64,000 nt of DNA from NCBI RefSeq assembly GCF_009789675.1, contig NZ_CP046914.1, positions 868,001-932,000 on the forward strand, given 5' to 3'. The notes under the pieces were generated by a model. That model saw only the letters and a program-made list of their open reading frames with translations. It was not told the origin of the DNA and ran no database searches. Below are positions 41,563 to 54,009 of this stretch, one piece after another (the stretch's first letter is position 1; every line of letters begins with the position of its first letter). Position numbers and translations under genes: made by a program. This stretch comes from Paraburkholderia acidisoli (GTDB taxonomy: Bacteria; Pseudomonadota; Gammaproteobacteria; Burkholderiales; Burkholderiaceae).

Positions 41563-43114
41563 CTTGGCCATGGTGATCCTGTCCGACTGGCTCGCGGCGC
41601 AACTCGACAAACACAGCGCCGAACCCGCCTACCGCCAGCTTCTGCAACTCATGCAGCAGGCCATACTCACGGGCCGGCTCGCGCCCGGCACCAAGCTGCC
41701 GAGTTCGCGCACGCTCGCGGGCGATCTGGGCGTGGCGCGCAACACGGTGCTGCACGTGTACGACCAGTTGAGCGCCGAAGGCTATGTGATCTCGTCCACC
41801 GGCAGCGGCACCTACGTGGCCGACACGCGCCCGGACAGCGCCGCCGTGAACCCCGCCGCGAACGCGGAAGGCGCGGCCGGCAATGCGCCCGACGAAGCGG
41901 CCGGCGAGCCAGCGCGCGAGACCTGCCCGCGCGGCGACATGTCGAAGCGCGGCCAGCGCCTGATCGACCAGGCCGGCGTATCCGCGAAACAGTGGGGCGC
42001 GTTCATGCCGGGCGTGCCCGACGTGGCTGAATTCCCGGCGCGCACGTGGAGCCGTTTGCAGGCGCGCCTGTGGAAATCGGCGAATCACGGGCTGTTGACT
42101 TACGCGCCCGGCGGCGGCTACCGGCCGCTACGGCGCGCGCTGTCCGACTATCTGCGCGTTGCGCGTTCGGTGCGCTGCACGCCGGAGCAGATCATCATCA
42201 CGACCGGCATTCATCAGTCGATGGATCTCGCCGTGCGCCTGCTCGCCGATGTGGGCGATCGCGCGTGGGTGGAGGAACCGTGCTACTGGGGCGCGCGCAG
42301 CGTGCTGCAGTCTTCGGGGCTCACGCTTGCGCCCATTCCCGTGGACGACGAAGGCCTGAACCCACGCGAAGCCGACTTGCGCGAGCCGCCGCGCATCGCG
42401 CTCGTCACGCCCTCGCATCAATATCCGCTCGGCATGGTGATGAGTCTCGCGCGCCGCCGCATGCTGCTCGAATACGCGCGCCAGCATAAGGTGTGGATCG
42501 TCGAGGACGACTACGACAGCGAGTTCCGCTACGGCAGCCGGCCGCTCGCGTCGCTGCAAGGACTCGACGATTCCGACCGCGTGATTTACGTGGGCAGCCT
42601 CGGCAAGCTGCTGTTTCCGGGCTTGCGCATTGGCTACATGGTCGTGCCGGAACGGCTCGCGGCCACCTTCCGCACCGGCGTGGCCGAGTTGTATCGCGAA
42701 GGACAATTGATGCAGCAGGCCGTGCTCGCCGAGTTCATCATGGACGGCTACCTGACCTCGCATGTGCGCCGCATGCGCACGCTGTACGGCGAGCGCCGCC
42801 AGTTGCTGATCGACGCCGTCACCCAGCATTTCGGCGACGCGCTGCCCGTGATGGGCGACGAAGCGGGCCTGCATTTCGTGCTCGGTTTGCCCGAGGACGC
42901 CGACGATCGCGCCATCACCGCGGCGGCCTTCGAAGCGGGCGTGATCGTGCGTCCGCTCACCGCCTACTACAGCACGCGCCAGCAACACCAGGGACTGCTG
43001 ACGGGTTACGCCTGCGTGCCGCACGACGAGATCGCGCCCGCGTTCGCGACGCTCGCGCAAGTGATCGAAACGCACGCGTTCGCGCAGCCGCGCAAGCGGC
43101 GCCGCGTGGGTTGA
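41531..43114 (+). CDS. MocR-subfamily (GntR/aminotransferase) transcriptional regulator
   Basis: This fusion regulator of 527 residues has an amino-terminal GntR winged helix (PAYRQLLQLMQQAIL through LGVARNTVLHVYDQLSAEGYV). An Ala/Glu-rich linker of about 50 residues follows, then a fold-type I aminotransferase domain. The PLP lysine is in VGSLGKLLFPGLRIGY. Related proteins (GabR, PdxR, TauR) control amine and vitamin B6 genes. It is divergent from the polyamine transporter operon. The longest frame starts at 41531, but ATG 41570 (MVILSDW) would free the repeats at 41531-41562 to be an operator. Confidence 0.92.
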   Translation: MEPFHYSRWNHLAMVILSDWLAAQLDKHSAEPAYRQLLQLMQQAILTGRLAPGTKLPSSRTLAGDLGVARNTVLHVYDQLSAEGYVISSTGSGTYVADTRPDSAAVNPAANAEGAAGNAPDEAAGEPARETCPRGDMSKRGQRLIDQAGVSAKQWGAFMPGVPDVAEFPARTWSRLQARLWKSANHGLLTYAPGGGYRPLRRALSDYLRVARSVRCTPEQIIITTGIHQSMDLAVRLLADVGDRAWVEEPCYWGARSVLQSSGLTLAPIPVDDEGLNPREADLREPPRIALVTPSHQYPLGMVMSLARRRMLLEYARQHKVWIVEDDYDSEFRYGSRPLASLQGLDDSDRVIYVGSLGKLLFPGLRIGYMVVPERLAATFRTGVAELYREGQLMQQAVLAEFIMDGYLTSHVRRMRTLYGERRQLLIDAVTQHFGDALPVMGDEAGLHFVLGLPEDADDRAITAAAFEAGVIVRPLTAYYSTRQQHQGLLTGYACVPHDEIAPAFATLAQVIETHAFAQPRKRRRVG

Positions 43115-43121
43115 TTCAACG

Positions 43122-46100
43122 TTACTTCAGCCCGAAATCGACGCGCGTGGTGGCGCCTTTGTCGTCGATGCCCTTGGCGTCGAGCTTCGGCGCGACGATG
43201 AACACGCGGCTCGCATCCACCTTGCCGTCGAAGTATTGCTGCACGGCCTGCGCGCGGCGCTGCGCGAGGTCGCGCAATGCGGCTTCGTCCACCGTGGCAT
43301 GTTCGGCGAGCGCCTGTTTCATGTCGTCGTCGGGCAGCGTCTTCGTCATGCCGATCATGTTGCGCGGCTTCTTGAAGTCGGCGTCCTTGTACGCTTCGGT
43401 CAGGTACTTCTGGTACTCCTTCGCGTCCACCTTGACCTGCGACGTATCCACGCTTTCGCCGTTGCCCACCGTGTCCTTCACCTTCTCCTGGCGCACGAGG
43501 TTGTCGACGTATTGCTCGCGCAGCGCGGGCGTGTCCACGGCGGGATCGGCGCGGCCGATCAGGTCGATCTTGATCGACGGTTTGTCGCCGAGCGCCTGCG
43601 CGATCTTGTCGAGCTTGCCGTTGTCGGCGTCGGTGAGCGTGGCGGTGCCGGGCGCGAATTCCACGTAACCGAGCTCTTCCCCGCCGCCGCCGAACGCGTT
43701 CGCAAGTAACGAGAACGGCGCGGTCACGGCTTTCGCGAGCAGATTGAGCACGGCTTTCCAGATCAGCCCGCCGAGACTGAACTCGGGGTTCGAAAGCGAG
43801 CCCGAAACCGGAATGTTCACGTCGATTTCACCGCGCCGGTTCTTCAGCAGCGAGATCGCGAGACGCACGGGCAGCTTCGTCGCGGTGTCGTTGTCAACGT
43901 GATCGCCGAACGTGAGCTGGTCGATGAAGATGTGATTGTTCGCGGTGAGTTGCTCGTCGGCGAGCTGGTAATGCAGGTCGACGTTGAGCTTGCCCTTCGT
44001 GATTGGATAACCCGCGTACTTGGTCGAGTACGGCGTGAGGTTCGTGAGTTCGATGTCGTGCGCCGTGGCCGTGAGGTCGAGCGCCGGTTTCGCGATCAGC
44101 GGATTCACCGTGCCCTTGATCGTGATGGGCCCGTTCGCGGCGAGCTTCGCGGAGACATCCACGGGCGCGGACGTGGTCGATTCGGTGCCGAACGCGCCCA
44201 CCGTGCCGTGGATCTGCACGAGGTCGGCCGTGTAGTTCGGCTTGATGAAGTTGTCCGTGTAATTGACGCTGCCGTCTTGCAGCACGAGCTGGCCGAAGTG
44301 CAGGCGCACCGGGTGCTGCGGCCCCTGCGCGGCCTGCACCGTGGGCGCGGGTCCGGTAGCCGGTGCCGCCGCGGGCGCGCTCGCGGCCTGCGGCGTGAGC
44401 GGCACGGGTTCGCGGCCGCGCTTGCCCGCGTCGGCGGCGCCAGCGTCCTGCGTGAGCGACTTCGCCTCGCCGCTTTCGTGCGCCACCACGTTCTTGAGGT
44501 TGAGCTGGCCTTGCGCGTCGAGCACCACGCGGCCGTAAAAGCCCGCGAAGGTCACGCGGCTCGCGTCGACGTCGGTGCCGCGCGCGTCGTCGTAATTCGC
44601 CTTGAGATTCGACAGCGCGAGCGAGCGCCAGCCCGCGAACTGCGCCGAGGTCGCCTTGTCGAGCATGCGCACGTCGACGAGCGCCGCGTCGCCGCGATAG
44701 TTCGCCTTGAACGCCTTGTCCTGCTCGACCGCGAGTTGCCCGTTCATGTTGAGCAGCGCGCTCGCGATCACGGCGTTGAGCGATTTGCCGAAGTACGGCT
44801 CGAACGCGGCCGCGTCGAGCCGGTTCGCGTCGATCTTCAGTTGCGCCTTCAGCGGCGTGGGGTTCACGTTGCCGTTGAGCGCGAGCGTGCCCTTGCGGTT
44901 CACGGTGGCCTTGAGGTCGATCGGCAACGCGTGATGCAGGTCGTCGCTGATCTGCTGCACCTTGAGATCGAGCGGCGCGATCGCGAGCTTCACCGGGCGC
45001 GGCGCGGCGCTGTCCGTCACGTTGATCGCGCCGTTGCTCACGTTGAGCGCGTCGATCGTGTAATGCCACGCGGGACCTTCCTTCACCGACTTCTGCGCCG
45101 CGTGGATGGCCGTGCGTTCGGGCGCGGCTTCATGGGGCGCGGCCAGTTGCAGCAAGTCGATCTTGCCGTCTTTCAGGCGCTCGACGTTGACGGCGAGACC
45201 GGTGGCGTCGACCGAAGCGACCTGCGCCTTGCGCGCCGCGAGATCGACGCTCGTGAGCTTGACCGTGCCTTGCGCGAGCGCGATGGCCGGCGTTTTCGCG
45301 CCGCGCGCGGCAACCTTGAGCGAGTCGAGGCCGAGCGTGCTCGGGCCGATGGTCACGGCGGCCGGTTGCGCGGCCCAGTTCGCCTTGAGCGTGGCGTTGA
45401 GATCGAGCTTGCCGTCGACGATCTGCGCGGCGGTGGCGTTGTCGAGATACGGCTGCGCGGGCGGCAGATTCACGCCTTGCAGCGCGATATTGGCGTCGGC
45501 GTTTCGCGCGGCGAGGCTCAGGCCGCCCGTGACCCTGGCCGTGCCGCCATCGCGGATGTTGAGCGCGAGCGTGTACGGCGCGCTCGCCTTCGACGTCGTC
45601 GAAAAATTGGCGAGCGTGGCCGCGAGTTGCGTGAGATCGACATCGACAGGCCGCGACGGCGCTTCGTCATGCACGTGCAGCGTGCCGTCGTTGAGCGCGA
45701 ATTGCCGGATCGACAGATCGAGCGGCGCGGGTTCGGCCGCGGCGGTTTGCGTCGCGGCGGCGCCCGACGCAGCGGCGCCCGACGCAGCGGAAGCGGAAGC
45801 CGAAACCGGCGCCGAAGCCGCCGCCGCGCCCGACGCCGCAGCCCGGCTGGTCGTGGCAGCGCCCGCGCCCTGCTCCGGCTTCGCGGCGGGCGCGCCCGCC
45901 AGCTTCTCCACGCTGAGCACGCCTTGCTTGTCGCGCGCGAGCCAGACCGTGGGCGCGTCGAGCTGGATGTCGTCGAAGCGGTAGCGGTTGCTGAACGGTT
46001 CCAGCGACGCCGCCGCCACGTGCAGGCTGCGCGCGTTCAACAGCGGCGCGTTCGCGGCGTCCGTGGCCTGCACGTCGGCGAGATCGGTCGTGCCGGAAAC

Positions 46101-46955
46101 GCGCAGCGTGGGCTTCTCGCCCGTCATCACGAAGTCGAGCTTGAGGTTGGTCGTGAGCCGCCCGCTCTTCACGATCACGGGCAGCTTCGTGGGCGCGTAG
46201 CTGAGCAGTTTCGGCACGTCGAGATCGGTCAAACGCAGTTCGACTTCCGACTCGCGCGAGGCCGCGAACGGCTTGGTTTTCCCGTCGATGGCGAGCGTGC
46301 TCGCGCCGTCGATGCGCGCGCGCAGCAGCGGCTCCACGAAGATGTCGGTTTTCGACGGCAGCGTGGCGATGAACGGAATGCCGAGCGACCAGCGATCGAT
46401 CACGTGCTTCTCGTTGAGCAGGCGATCGTCGAAGGTGATCTGGCCGTTCTCCACGCGAATGTTCGAGACCGAAAACGGCGTGGGCTTGCTGGCCGGTTGC
46501 GAAGGCTTCGAGAACTTTTCGATCAGGTCGGTGAAATTGAAGCGCTGCGCGTCGAGCCGCACGATCGTCACGCGCGGCGAATCGAGTTGCACTTCGTCCA
46601 CGATGGGCGCCGCGCGAAACACCGACGACCACGACGCCTGCACGATCGCGCGCGAGACGTCGAGAAAGTCACCGCTGCCGCCGCGCTCGCCAATATGCAC
46701 GCGGTCCGCTTCGAGCCGCAGCGTGTACGGATTCAGCGCGATACGGCCGATCGTGACGGGCCGGTCGAGCTGCTTGCTCAACTGCTGCTCGGCCACGTGA
46801 CGAATGAGCGGCGGCGCGGCGAAGAACCCGAGCAGCCCGAAGACGACGATAAAAATCAGCACGCCGATCAGGACTTGCCGCGTGCGCGGCGCACGTGCGA
46901 CGGCACGCACCGATTGCAGCGAGGAGTTCAGCGATGCTTTGTTGAGGCTTGCCAT
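43122..46955 (-). CDS. AsmA/DUF748-family large envelope protein
   Basis: The 1277-residue protein has one amino-terminal membrane helix (about 27-48, VLIGVLIFIVVFGLLGFFA) followed by a very long periplasmic body of repeated beta-rich DUF748/AsmA segments. An Ala/Ser-rich spacer lies near 380-410. The last 180 residues look OmpA-C-like (GYVEFAPGTATLTDADNGKLDKIA, read as two strands and a helix). AsmA-like proteins are proposed to move phospholipids between membranes. ATG 46955 (MASLNKAS) is chosen; longer in-frame starts add a basic, unlikely tail. It stands alone. Confidence 0.88.
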   Translation of the reverse strand: MASLNKASLNSSLQSVRAVARAPRTRQVLIGVLIFIVVFGLLGFFAAPPLIRHVAEQQLSKQLDRPVTIGRIALNPYTLRLEADRVHIGERGGSGDFLDVSRAIVQASWSSVFRAAPIVDEVQLDSPRVTIVRLDAQRFNFTDLIEKFSKPSQPASKPTPFSVSNIRVENGQITFDDRLLNEKHVIDRWSLGIPFIATLPSKTDIFVEPLLRARIDGASTLAIDGKTKPFAASRESEVELRLTDLDVPKLLSYAPTKLPVIVKSGRLTTNLKLDFVMTGEKPTLRVSGTTDLADVQATDAANAPLLNARSLHVAAASLEPFSNRYRFDDIQLDAPTVWLARDKQGVLSVEKLAGAPAAKPEQGAGAATTSRAAASGAAAASAPVSASASAASGAAASGAAATQTAAAEPAPLDLSIRQFALNDGTLHVHDEAPSRPVDVDLTQLAATLANFSTTSKASAPYTLALNIRDGGTARVTGGLSLAARNADANIALQGVNLPPAQPYLDNATAAQIVDGKLDLNATLKANWAAQPAAVTIGPSTLGLDSLKVAARGAKTPAIALAQGTVKLTSVDLAARKAQVASVDATGLAVNVERLKDGKIDLLQLAAPHEAAPERTAIHAAQKSVKEGPAWHYTIDALNVSNGAINVTDSAAPRPVKLAIAPLDLKVQQISDDLHHALPIDLKATVNRKGTLALNGNVNPTPLKAQLKIDANRLDAAAFEPYFGKSLNAVIASALLNMNGQLAVEQDKAFKANYRGDAALVDVRMLDKATSAQFAGWRSLALSNLKANYDDARGTDVDASRVTFAGFYGRVVLDAQGQLNLKNVVAHESGEAKSLTQDAGAADAGKRGREPVPLTPQAASAPAAAPATGPAPTVQAAQGPQHPVRLHFGQLVLQDGSVNYTDNFIKPNYTADLVQIHGTVGAFGTESTTSAPVDVSAKLAANGPITIKGTVNPLIAKPALDLTATAHDIELTNLTPYSTKYAGYPITKGKLNVDLHYQLADEQLTANNHIFIDQLTFGDHVDNDTATKLPVRLAISLLKNRRGEIDVNIPVSGSLSNPEFSLGGLIWKAVLNLLAKAVTAPFSLLANAFGGGGEELGYVEFAPGTATLTDADNGKLDKIAQALGDKPSIKIDLIGRADPAVDTPALREQYVDNLVRQEKVKDTVGNGESVDTSQVKVDAKEYQKYLTEAYKDADFKKPRNMIGMTKTLPDDDMKQALAEHATVDEAALRDLAQRRAQAVQQYFDGKVDASRVFIVAPKLDAKGIDDKGATTRVDFGLK

Positions 46956-47353
46956 GCGTGCTTGCGGATGACGCGGCAACTGGCCCGCCGCGCGATGTGG
47001 GACGGTGACGGACAGCGCGTGACGCGCCGCCCCGACACGCGGAAGTATAGGCCCGATGGCATGAGGCACGTCGGTAAAACGTACGCGCCGCGAGCTGCGC
47101 GCCCGGTGCCAGAGGTAGGGAAACGTTGCGCGGAGCATTGCGCCCTGCGCGCGCGCGCCGTGCTGAAAAGCGGATCGACATGGGCGGCAATGTCGATCAC
47201 CAGTTCGATAGACTCGATGCGATGCGAAACGACGCGAAGCGAGGCACGCGCGCCGGTGTATCGGCCTGAGCCGATGCCGGCGCGCGCAAGATTCACGAAA
47301 GCAGGCGCTTGCCGCAATCAGCGCGTGAGCCGCCGCATACCGGCTTCAGCGCA

Positions 47354-48784
47354 TCAACGACGTTCGACCACCGGCGGTTGCCAGCTGCCGTCGGTGGCCT
47401 GTGCTTTCGGCGCGTACATGCGCAGCACGAGCCGGAAGTCGCCATGCGGCACCGGCACCCAGTTCGCCGCGCCACGCGGGCGCGCCGCGCTCACCTGCAC
47501 GTCGAGCGAACCGTCGCGATTGCGGCGCGCGCCGCTGCGATCGCCGAACGCCACGCGCACGGGCGCGTCGGCGTCGAGCGCGCCGTCGGGCGTGTACGCC
47601 GTGATCGACCAGAACGCGCGCGCGGGCGGCAACTGCTTCGCCGCGAAGTGGATCGTGTAGCGATTCGCGCCGTTGAGCGCGTGGCCGTCGCCGTCCTGGC
47701 TCACGCTCGCGCGCACTTCGTCGCGGCTCGTCGGCAGGCCCGGCGAGGTGTAGGCGGCGTAGGCGCGCAGCGCGTAATCGGGGCCGTAGTTGCCCGCATC
47801 GTCGCCGACCCAGAGCCAGCCGTTGCCGGCCAGCAGGTTAGAAGGCGGCGTGGCGACACGCGCGCGGCCGTCGGCGAGCCCCGCCGCGACGATCGCCTTG
47901 TCTTTCGCGCCACCCGGCAATTGCGCCTGCTCGCCGGGCTGCACGCCGATGTCGCCGAGAATCTTGAGCGCGTGAGCGTCGTCGGGCGCGGCCGGATTGT
48001 CTTCGAGCGCGCTGGCGAGGCGATTGAAGAAAGCGTTGGCGTCGAGCGCCGCGACCTGCGCCGCCGGCGTGCCGGACGCCACGGGAACGCCGCTCTGCGT
48101 CGCGCCGCCCGGTTCGTCCCCGCGTGCCCCGCCCTCGCCCCAGGCGGAAAGCGGCGCGACGCGCAGGCCGCGTTGCAGGCGCCGCACCGCCGCGATGTCG
48201 CCGCCGCCACGCGTCTGGATGCGCGCGACGAACCACACGTAGCGCGTGCTCACATCCACACGTTTCGCGCGCGCCGGCAGCGTGCCTTTCCAGCCCGCGG
48301 GCACGAACGCAATCGTTTGCGCCTTCTGGCCGGCAACGCGCTCGTTGCCCGGTGCGGCCGCCGTCGACCAGACCACGTTGGTCCACATGTCGAGCGCGCG
48401 GGCGTCGAGATAGCGGCCATGCGAGTCGGGCAACGCGACGATCACGGGTTCGTTCGAGACGTCGAGCCAGCCGCTGGACGCGAGCGTGTCGAGGTTCGGT
48501 TCGGGCGGGCTCGAGGCACCGACCGGCGGCAGCGATTGCGCATGGCGCAGCGTGTTAGGCGCGGCCTGGCCGGGCGCGCTGCCGGTGGCGGCTTCGCGCG
48601 AGACGTCCATCAGCACGAGCGGGAAGCCGAACACGTAGGAATCGGAAACCTCGTCCTTGACCCAACCGTTGCTGACCTTCGGCGCGACGGTATCGGGCGC
48701 GGTGGCGCAGGCGGCGATCAGCGCGAAGCCGGCGAGTGCGAAGCCGGTGCGAAACAGGGAGAACTCTCGACGTGTTGTTGTCAT
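47354..48784 (-). CDS. DUF1254/DUF1214-domain lipoprotein
   Basis: The 476-residue protein starts MTTTRREFSLFRTGFALAGF and has a lipobox ALIAAC, so it is probably lipid-anchored. The first part matches DUF1254 (SYVFGFPLVLMDVSRE, LDTLASSGWLDVSNEPVIV). The carboxy part matches DUF1214 (FWSITAYTPDGAL...). The function of these paired domains is unknown. It is divergent from copA and stands alone. Confidence 0.88.
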   Translation of the reverse strand: MTTTRREFSLFRTGFALAGFALIAACATAPDTVAPKVSNGWVKDEVSDSYVFGFPLVLMDVSREAATGSAPGQAAPNTLRHAQSLPPVGASSPPEPNLDTLASSGWLDVSNEPVIVALPDSHGRYLDARALDMWTNVVWSTAAAPGNERVAGQKAQTIAFVPAGWKGTLPARAKRVDVSTRYVWFVARIQTRGGGDIAAVRRLQRGLRVAPLSAWGEGGARGDEPGGATQSGVPVASGTPAAQVAALDANAFFNRLASALEDNPAAPDDAHALKILGDIGVQPGEQAQLPGGAKDKAIVAAGLADGRARVATPPSNLLAGNGWLWVGDDAGNYGPDYALRAYAAYTSPGLPTSRDEVRASVSQDGDGHALNGANRYTIHFAAKQLPPARAFWSITAYTPDGALDADAPVRVAFGDRSGARRNRDGSLDVQVSAARPRGAANWVPVPHGDFRLVLRMYAPKAQATDGSWQPPVVERR

Positions 48785-49020
48785 TTGTAAGTTATGTGCG
48801 AAGCGGGCGGTCCAGATCCAGAAAGTGACGTCGATGGCGTCTGCCGCGCGCGGGTCCCCCCAAGGACCGTGGCGAATGCGCGCGACGAGGTGCCAATGCC
48901 GGCGGATGCTATCGTATCTCCCACACAGGGGTGTGAAAAGTCTGACGCGAGCAATTGTGCCTTGCCGATATGTCGTATGTTGGCCGCGCAAAAAACCTCG
49001 CCACGCCGCGCAATCGCCCC
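48785..49020. other. Intergenic region between the DUF1254 gene and the copA promoter
   Basis: No gene was recognised here; the frames that run through it on both strands have no ribosome site and no recognisable fold. It should hold the minus-strand promoter of the DUF1254 lipoprotein gene. Confidence 0.5.
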
Positions 49021-49051
49021 TTGACCTTCCCATGATGGGAACGTAGATACT
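49021..49051 (+). promoter_or_regulatory. MerR/CueR-type operator-promoter of copA
   Basis: The -35 TTGACC (49021-49026) and -10 GATACT (49046-49051) are separated by 19 bp, the over-long spacer of MerR-family promoters. The spacer is filled by a dyad with perfect arms TTCCCAT and ATGGGAA around one base, extending to 49024-49044 with one mismatch. This is the layout of CueR-controlled copA promoters. No cueR gene is in the window. Confidence 0.8.
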
Positions 49052-49084
49052 CCTGACATCGAATCTCCTACGTTCGCCTCCGTC

Positions 49085-51559
<2,475 letters not shown>

Positions 51560-51596
51560 AGTCGCGGCCCCGCTCGCCTCGCGCGGGTCTTGCACC

Positions 51597-51625
51597 AAAA
51601 CGGCGCTTCGGGCGCCGTTTTGCTT
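51597..51625 (+). terminator. Terminator after copA
   Basis: AAAACGGCGC and GCGCCGTTTT form a perfect 10-bp stem around TTCGG. It starts 38 bp after the copA stop codon. Confidence 0.85.
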
Positions 51626-51743
51626 TGGCGCGCGCTCGCGAGCGTTCGCGGACTTTTATCGACTTCGCGCGCTCGCGGCACGACCGAAATATCTCACTCG
51701 ATACAACGCTTTAGCGCAGCGGCGCCGGGCTCGCGCGCAACCC

Positions 51744-51771
51744 TAAAGGTTGGGGGCTTACGCGCCGTAAT
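51744..51771 (+). promoter_or_regulatory. Flagellar sigma (FliA)-like promoter of the chemoreceptor gene
   Basis: TAAAGGTT (51744-51751) and GCCGTAAT (51764-51771) are separated by 12 bp. The flagellar sigma-28 consensus is TAAAGTTT-N11-GCCGATAA, so the first element matches at 7 of 8 positions and the second keeps GCCG. The spacing is one base long. It lies 64 bp before the start codon of a chemotaxis receptor, the expected target. Confidence 0.55.
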
Positions 51772-51834
51772 GCGTCATGCGAGCGCCGCTTTTTGGTGCA
51801 CGCACTCCATCCGACGTCTTCTGGAATCGTTTTC

Positions 51835-53820
51835 ATGCTTTCACGTATTTCGCGCCGCACGAGCGTCGGCGTGCGCCTCGCTTTGCTTTCCTGTGTCATC
51901 GTCGCGTTGATTTTCGCGGCCTTCACATGGGCGCTCACGCGCACGGCCGCCACGCAGCTCGGCGATCAGGTGCGCGCGCGTATCGCCGAAAAAGACCACT
52001 CGGTGGCTTCGTCGATCTCGCTGATCGACGGCGCGCTCGACGCCGAAGTCGACCGCGCGATGACGCTCTTCGCGAGCTTCCTGCCCGGCGACTTCGCGCT
52101 CGACGCAAGCCAGACCGTCGACATCGCGGGCCAGGCCACGCCGACCTTCAAGTCCGGCGACCACGTGCTCAACCTCGACTTCACCGTGCCCGACCAGTTC
52201 CTCGCGCGCAGCGGCGCGATCGCGACGATCTTCGCGCGCAGCGGCGACGACTTCGTGCGCGTGACGACCTCGCTCAAGAAGCAGGACGGCACGCGCGCGA
52301 TCGGCACGCTGCTCGACCGCAAGGGTCCCGCGTATGCGCCGATTCTCGCGAACCGCAGCTATACGGGTCTCGCGCAACTGTTCGGCAAGCAGTACATCAC
52401 GCAATACCGGCCGATCCACGATGCGAGCGGCAAAGTGATCGGCGCGCTGTTCGTGGGCGTGGACGTGGGCGCGCAGATCGACGCGCTCAAGAGCGAGATC
52501 GCCAAGCTCAAGATAGGCGCGACCGGTTATTACTTCGTGATCGACGCCTCGAACGGTCCCGCGCGCGGCACCTTCCTCGTGCATCCCGCGGCCGCGGGCC
52601 GTCACTACGACGACCACGACGCGCCGTGGTCGAAGATGCTCGAAGCGCGCGAAGGCACGCTCGACTATCGTTCCGCCGACGCGACGCTCAACGAGCACGA
52701 CGCGCGCGACAAGTTCGCCTCGTTCGTGACGGTGCCGCAATGGCAGTGGCTCGTGGGCGGCGTGGCCGCCGACGACGAAATCATGGCCGACGTGACCGCC
52801 ACGCGCGACCGTTTCGCGGCCATCGGCCTCGTGCTGGTGGCGGCGTTCGCGGCGCTCTCGATCTACGCGGCGCGCCGCCTCGTGAGCCGGCCGCTCGACG
52901 CCGCCGCGCACGCCGCGGGTCAACTCGCGGCGGGCGACCTCACAGTGCGCATTGGCAGCGACACCGCGTTGCACGCCGACGGCACGCCCATGAACGCGGA
53001 CGAGATCGGCCGCCTCACGCGCGCCATCGACGGGATCGGCGAAGGACTCGCGCAGATCGTGTCGCAGGTGCGCGGCGCGACCGCGCAAATGAACGAGGAC
53101 ACCTCGCGCATCGCCACGGGCAGCGGCGAGATCGCGGCGCGCATCGCGAGCCAGGCGAGCAGCCTCGAAGAAACGGCCGCGAGCATGGAAGAGCTGACCT
53201 CCACCGTGCAGCAGAACGCCGAGCACGCCTCGCGCGCCAACACGGTCGTGAGCAGCGCGGCCGACGCGGCGCTGGGCGGCGGCCAGGCCGTCGAACGCGT
53301 GGTGGAGACGATGAACGACATCAGCCGCGCCTCGCAGAAGATCGCCGACATCACGGGCGTGATCGACGGCATCGCGTTCCAGACCAACATTCTCGCGTTG
53401 AACGCGGCCGTGGAAGCGGCGCGCGCGGGCGAGCACGGCAAGGGCTTCGCCGTGGTCGCGAGCGAAGTGCGCAGTCTCGCGCAACGTTCGGCAACGGCGG
53501 CAAAGGAAATCGCGGCATTGATCGCCGAGTCGTCGGCGACGGTGCAAACCGGTTATCGCCTCGCGGGCGAAGCCAGCACGACCATGCGCGACATCGTCGC
53601 GCGCGTGGAGGAAGTGCGCGGCATCATCGGCGAAATCAGCGTGGCGTCGCGCGAGCAGTCGGGCGGCATCGAGCAGGTCAATATCGCCGTTTCGCAGATC
53701 GGCGCGGCGACGCAGCAGAACGCCGCGCTCGTGGGCGACGCCGAACGCGCGGCGGCCGCGCTCAACGAACACGCCACGACGCTCGCCGAACTCGTCTCCG
53801 TGTTCAAGGTGCGGGACTGA
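51835..53820 (+). CDS. Methyl-accepting chemotaxis protein
   Basis: The 661-residue receptor has a first membrane helix (about 13-35), a large periplasmic Cache-type sensor (about 36-300, with [14 protein letters not shown] and GYYFVIDAS segments) and a second helix. A HAMP linker follows. The cytoplasmic hairpin tip is [20 protein letters not shown]. There is no CheR-binding pentapeptide at the carboxy end. The ligand is unknown. ATG 51835 (MLSRISRR) is preferred over an in-frame start 42 bases earlier. A FliA-like promoter lies upstream. Confidence 0.93.
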   Translation: MLSRISRRTSVGVRLALLSCVIVALIFAAFTWALTRTAATQLGDQVRARIAEKDHSVASSISLIDGALDAEVDRAMTLFASFLPGDFALDASQTVDIAGQATPTFKSGDHVLNLDFTVPDQFLARSGAIATIFARSGDDFVRVTTSLKKQDGTRAIGTLLDRKGPAYAPILANRSYTGLAQLFGKQYITQYRPIHDASGKVIGALFVGVDVGAQIDALKSEIAKLKIGATGYYFVIDASNGPARGTFLVHPAAAGRHYDDHDAPWSKMLEAREGTLDYRSADATLNEHDARDKFASFVTVPQWQWLVGGVAADDEIMADVTATRDRFAAIGLVLVAAFAALSIYAARRLVSRPLDAAAHAAGQLAAGDLTVRIGSDTALHADGTPMNADEIGRLTRAIDGIGEGLAQIVSQVRGATAQMNEDTSRIATGSGEIAARIASQASSLEETAASMEELTSTVQQNAEHASRANTVVSSAADAALGGGQAVERVVETMNDISRASQKIADITGVIDGIAFQTNILALNAAVEAARAGEHGKGFAVVASEVRSLAQRSATAAKEIAALIAESSATVQTGYRLAGEASTTMRDIVARVEEVRGIIGEISVASREQSGGIEQVNIAVSQIGAATQQNAALVGDAERAAAALNEHATTLAELVSVFKVRD

Positions 53821-53954
53821 GCGGCGGGTCTTGAGTTTCGTCGATACGGCGCGCAGTTCGTTGCAGGCGTCGCATCGCGCACGGCGGCTGCGGGCCGCGC
53901 CGTCGTCGGCTCTCGCGCAACAGCGTGAGCACCAAAACGGACACGCAAAAAACG

Positions 53955-53982
53955 AAAGCGGCGCAATGGCGCCGCTTTTTTT
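53955..53982 (+). terminator. Terminator after the chemoreceptor gene
   Basis: AGCGGCGC and GCGCCGCT pair around AATG and are followed by seven T. An A-rich stretch precedes the stem, so it may also end the convergent isomerase transcript. Confidence 0.88.
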
Positions 53983-54009
53983 ATCGCTTGGGGCACGGCC
54001 GAGCCGCGC

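Noticed and set aside
43899..47660. A 1253-residue plus-strand frame
   Set aside because: It is antisense to the AsmA/DUF748 gene, which has a coherent fold. There is no ribosome site and no recognisable motif.
51841..53772. A 643-residue minus-strand frame opposite the chemoreceptor
   Set aside because: The plus-strand receptor has a clear signalling hairpin. The antisense frame is His/Arg-rich with no domain.
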